From Astrocystis sublimbata (lineage: Eukaryota > Ascomycota > Sordariomycetes > Xylariales > Xylariaceae): a stretch of 64,000 nt of DNA. Under the pieces are notes generated by a model. That model saw nothing but the letters and a program-made list of their open reading frames with translations, did no database searches and had not been told where the DNA came from. The stretch covers positions 372,001-436,000 of the forward strand of contig JAJNNY010000023.1 in NCBI GenBank assembly GCA_022453515.1. The letters are read 5' to 3'. Shown piece after piece: positions 60,207 through 64,000 of this stretch (position 1 is its first letter; every line of letters begins with the position of its first letter). Both the position numbers and the translations under genes were made by a program.

Positions 60207-61767
60207 ATGCCTCCTTCAGCAGATAACGTCAGCGCATCACCTAAACCAAATGTCACCTCCGCTGCCAAGGTCACTGTCCCACCAGGCTTGACGCTGATTG
60301 ATCCCAATAAGCTCGATCTGCGAACCGACGAAGAAATTGCTACGTGGATTCAGGAGCCGCACCCTGTCACCTCTGATAAGAATGTCTGGTGCGTATGAAA
60401 CAATTGACTGTTCCTATTTTCAAGTTGATCCAGCGATCACTACGACGTGGAATGCCAATGCAAAGACTTCAACTGATGTAATTGTATACACACAGGGCAT
60501 TCTGGGACAAAGGCTTTGTTCAGATGCCGCCCTGGGTTCAAAGAAATGTCATAAATTGGGTTCGACGCCTCGGCTCGGGCTGGACCGTTCACCTTCTCGA
60601 TAAGGTACCAGGGTCCCTAACGAATGTCGCAAACTACATCGAGAGCTCATACTTCCCTGACGCCTACAACAATGGCACTATTGATGGTCCATATGCTGGC
60701 ACACATTCTGGTGATCTCGTCCGACTGCCACTCCTATGGGAATATGGCGGTGTGTGGATGGACGTAGGCACATTTCTTTTTCGCAATCTTGACGACATCT
60801 GCTGGAAGCAGATCGAGGACCCAGCAACCCCGTACGAAATGTCGGGCTTTGCGACGGAGGTGCGACCAGGCGTGCAATGCATGCTCAATGGCTTCATTGC
60901 TGCAAGGCGGGGAAACCCGTTTATTCAGCGGTGGATGGTCACATACAAGTCACTGTGGGCTGGCAAAACAAACTGCACGGATTTCCATAAGCACCCACTT
61001 CTGCGCCATCTCCCAGTGCTACGCCCTCCTTTTGATGATATGAACTGCCCAGGCCTCAATATAACGATGGAATCTTTTAGTGATTATCTGGCTGCGTTTA
61101 TGTGTTTCGAACGCGTGCGCAAGCTCATAGACCCGAGTGATGGATTCTCGGGTCCAGAGTATTACGCCCAAAACATGCTGCTTTATGATGCGCTTCAGGA
61201 AACGTACTTTTTCCAACAACAGACAAATGTATGTAAAATGTTGGAGTTTCTTAGCCCCCCCCCCCCCCCCCCCCCCATCTACCCCTTCCTGGGGCAAATC
61301 TTGGGGGCACGATTTGTTCAGACGGGCCTTATATCCCTGAGACACCTACAAGCCTCCAAAGCATGAGTTGTGTTTCTGATCAAATCTATGTAACTAACAC
61401 CAACAATCGATAGTGGTCTGGGACTCATCAGTTTGACCTACTTGCAGCCAAGCGAACAGGCGAAGAGGTAGTAAGGGATGAAAAGTGGCAGGAAGCAGAA
61501 AGCTTCGTCACCAATGCACTTGCCAACACATCGACTATGAAGCTATCTCATGGACCAGTAGGCGCCTTGGATTCCTTCCTAGCAGACCTATGGGACTCTC
61601 CAGAGCACCAGGACAAGGACAGTGCCGAAAACACATTTGCGGCGTACTTAAGGTATGGCAGTGTGCATTTTGATCAAGTGCGCGAGTTAGTACCGATGAA
61701 GATGGGCTGGCCGACCGAGGAGGTGTTAACTTGTGGCGTGCTGGAACCTAAGGATGTCGAAATCTGA
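60207..61767 (+). CDS. Capsular polysaccharide synthesis-type glycosyltransferase
   Basis: Exons 60207-60388, 60496-61228 and 61414-61767 give 422 residues. Exon joins restore the Trp of NVWAFWDKG and continue QQTN-WSGTHQFDL. The catalytic region reads THSGDLVRLPLLWEYGGVWM followed by DVGTFLF, the D...R...GG.W.D pattern of DXD-type sugar transferases (Caps_synth / Gly_transf_sug group). WVQRNVINWVRRLGSGWTVH precedes it. No signal peptide or membrane anchor is visible, suggesting a cytosolic enzyme. It sits between the P450 and the terpene synthase, so a sugar acceptor made by the cluster is likely, though polysaccharide or glycolipid modification is possible. The second intron contains a run of 22 C; if read as exon it would give a poly-Pro frame with no counterpart in the family. 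Confidence 0.82.
61255..61276. repeat. C22 homopolymer inside an intron
   Basis: Twenty-two consecutive C in intron 2 of the glycosyltransferase gene, between donor GTATGT at 61229 and acceptor TAG at 61413. It is prone to length change and to sequencing error. Confidence 0.9.
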
Positions 61768-62462
61768 GGGGTTTGATGAAAGAGCACAACGGTGTTGTAT
61801 CTGCGAAATGCTAGCAACCATAGCGATATATAAGAAGTCTTCAAAACAAGCATATGCCGAGAGTCTTGTCAGAGCATGTGTTGTCACAGAGGGACACGAC
61901 CGGAACTTGGCATTCGAAGGTATCTCATCGTACCAACATATGCCAGATCTTTCACGTGGTCAAGAGAGATCTTTTCACGTGGAGCGGATACCAGATACAT
62001 TCTCATAGTGCCTGCAGCCAACGCACTAGTCTGGCTCGTCCAGTAACCGATTGGGCATCGTGGAAGGAGCATTAAGCGTGATGGTTCGCGCGGGATCGGT
62101 TTTTGGAGCTAAAGAACAAGGATGGACCTTGACGTGTTGTGTTTCTTGTAAGTTTTTATTTCCGCGCTTTCTTAACGACAGTCTCGATGAATGAAAATAT
62201 AGAAACATGGCCAATTGCCAGATGTTCACAATCTCGGCCCAGGTTTATCACAATACGAGCTGCAGATATGTGAGGAAATTAAGATGAATCATGCGCTTGG
62301 TACGCTCAGGTAGGAAGGTGGACGTAGAGTATTAAAAAAAAAAAAAAATTAATAAAAAAAAAAAAAAGAGGCTAGACAAAAATTGACAGCACTGTTTGTA
62401 TCAGTGTACATTCCCATCCAAAATATCAACCAACACATCTTCGTTGCAAACTTCGAAGCATA
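61768..62462. other. Convergent region with paired poly-A tracts
   Basis: 3' flanks of the glycosyltransferase and terpene synthase genes. No gene supported. Confidence 0.5.
62334..62367. repeat. A15-TTAAT-A14 homopolymer pair
   Basis: Two long A runs separated by five bases in the 3' spacer. This could be the relic of a retroposed poly-A tail or slippage. No flanking target-site duplication is evident. Confidence 0.85.
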
Positions 62463-63880
<1,418 letters not shown>

Positions 63881-64000
63881 TCAGATGCTAATGGTATGTT
63901 CATTATCACATGGCTAGAAACTGGACAGGAGGGCCAACGTCTGCTTTTAAATTCAGAAAGATGGAGGGCGATATTCTTAGTTAGCACAGCATTGCTGGGA

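Noticed and set aside
61240..61366. Poly-Pro extension of the glycosyltransferase reading frame across the C22 run
   Set aside because: A GT donor before it and an AG acceptor after it rejoin the frame in phase with family-like sequence, so the C run is intronic.

Overview
The window is nuclear DNA of a filamentous ascomycete (Pezizomycotina, probably Sordariomycetes). The signs are short GT-AG introns of about 50-190 nt, fungus-only families (copper-fist regulator, Zn2Cys6 factor, NRPS-like ATRR-type enzyme, amadoriase-type oxidase), clear orthologues of eukaryotic housekeeping proteins (TATA-binding protein, ETF-ubiquinone oxidoreductase, SR140) and long intergenic spacers. I assembled gene models by hand from reading frames, splice signals and family motifs. 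Wherever exons are given, I checked that codon phases add up.

Left part (0-31 kb): a TDA3-like FAD oxidoreductase cut by the window edge, an arginine-rich nuclear protein, a copper-fist transcription factor, the splicing factor SR140, an amadoriase/sarcosine-oxidase-type flavoenzyme and TBP. A gene-poor stretch of about 5.7 kb follows, including a low-GC block. After it come a 1284-residue A-T-R-SDR enzyme that matches the glycine betaine reductase ATRR, and a convergent secreted proline-rich repeat protein.

Middle part (31-54 kb): mitochondrial ETF-QO, a DUF3445 haem-dependent N-demethylase-like protein convergent with a regulator carrying both a C2HC finger and a Zn2Cys6 cluster, an opine-dehydrogenase-family enzyme, and a multi-pass membrane protein. 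Next is a divergent pair that I find the most unusual item. One gene encodes a GH128 beta-glucanase fused to a CAP/PR-1 domain. The other encodes a protein built from two diverged copies of an unassigned domain. An intronless orphan gene follows.

Right part (54-64 kb): a secreted HD-domain protein and a compact terpene biosynthetic locus. This locus holds a cytochrome P450, a capsule-synthesis-type glycosyltransferase divergent from it, and a class I terpene synthase with complete metal-binding motifs. The set suggests an oxidised and glycosylated terpenoid.

Dispersed palindromic CCTACCTAGGTAGG-like motifs occur in many spacers. I saw no tRNA, rRNA, CRISPR array or intact transposon.
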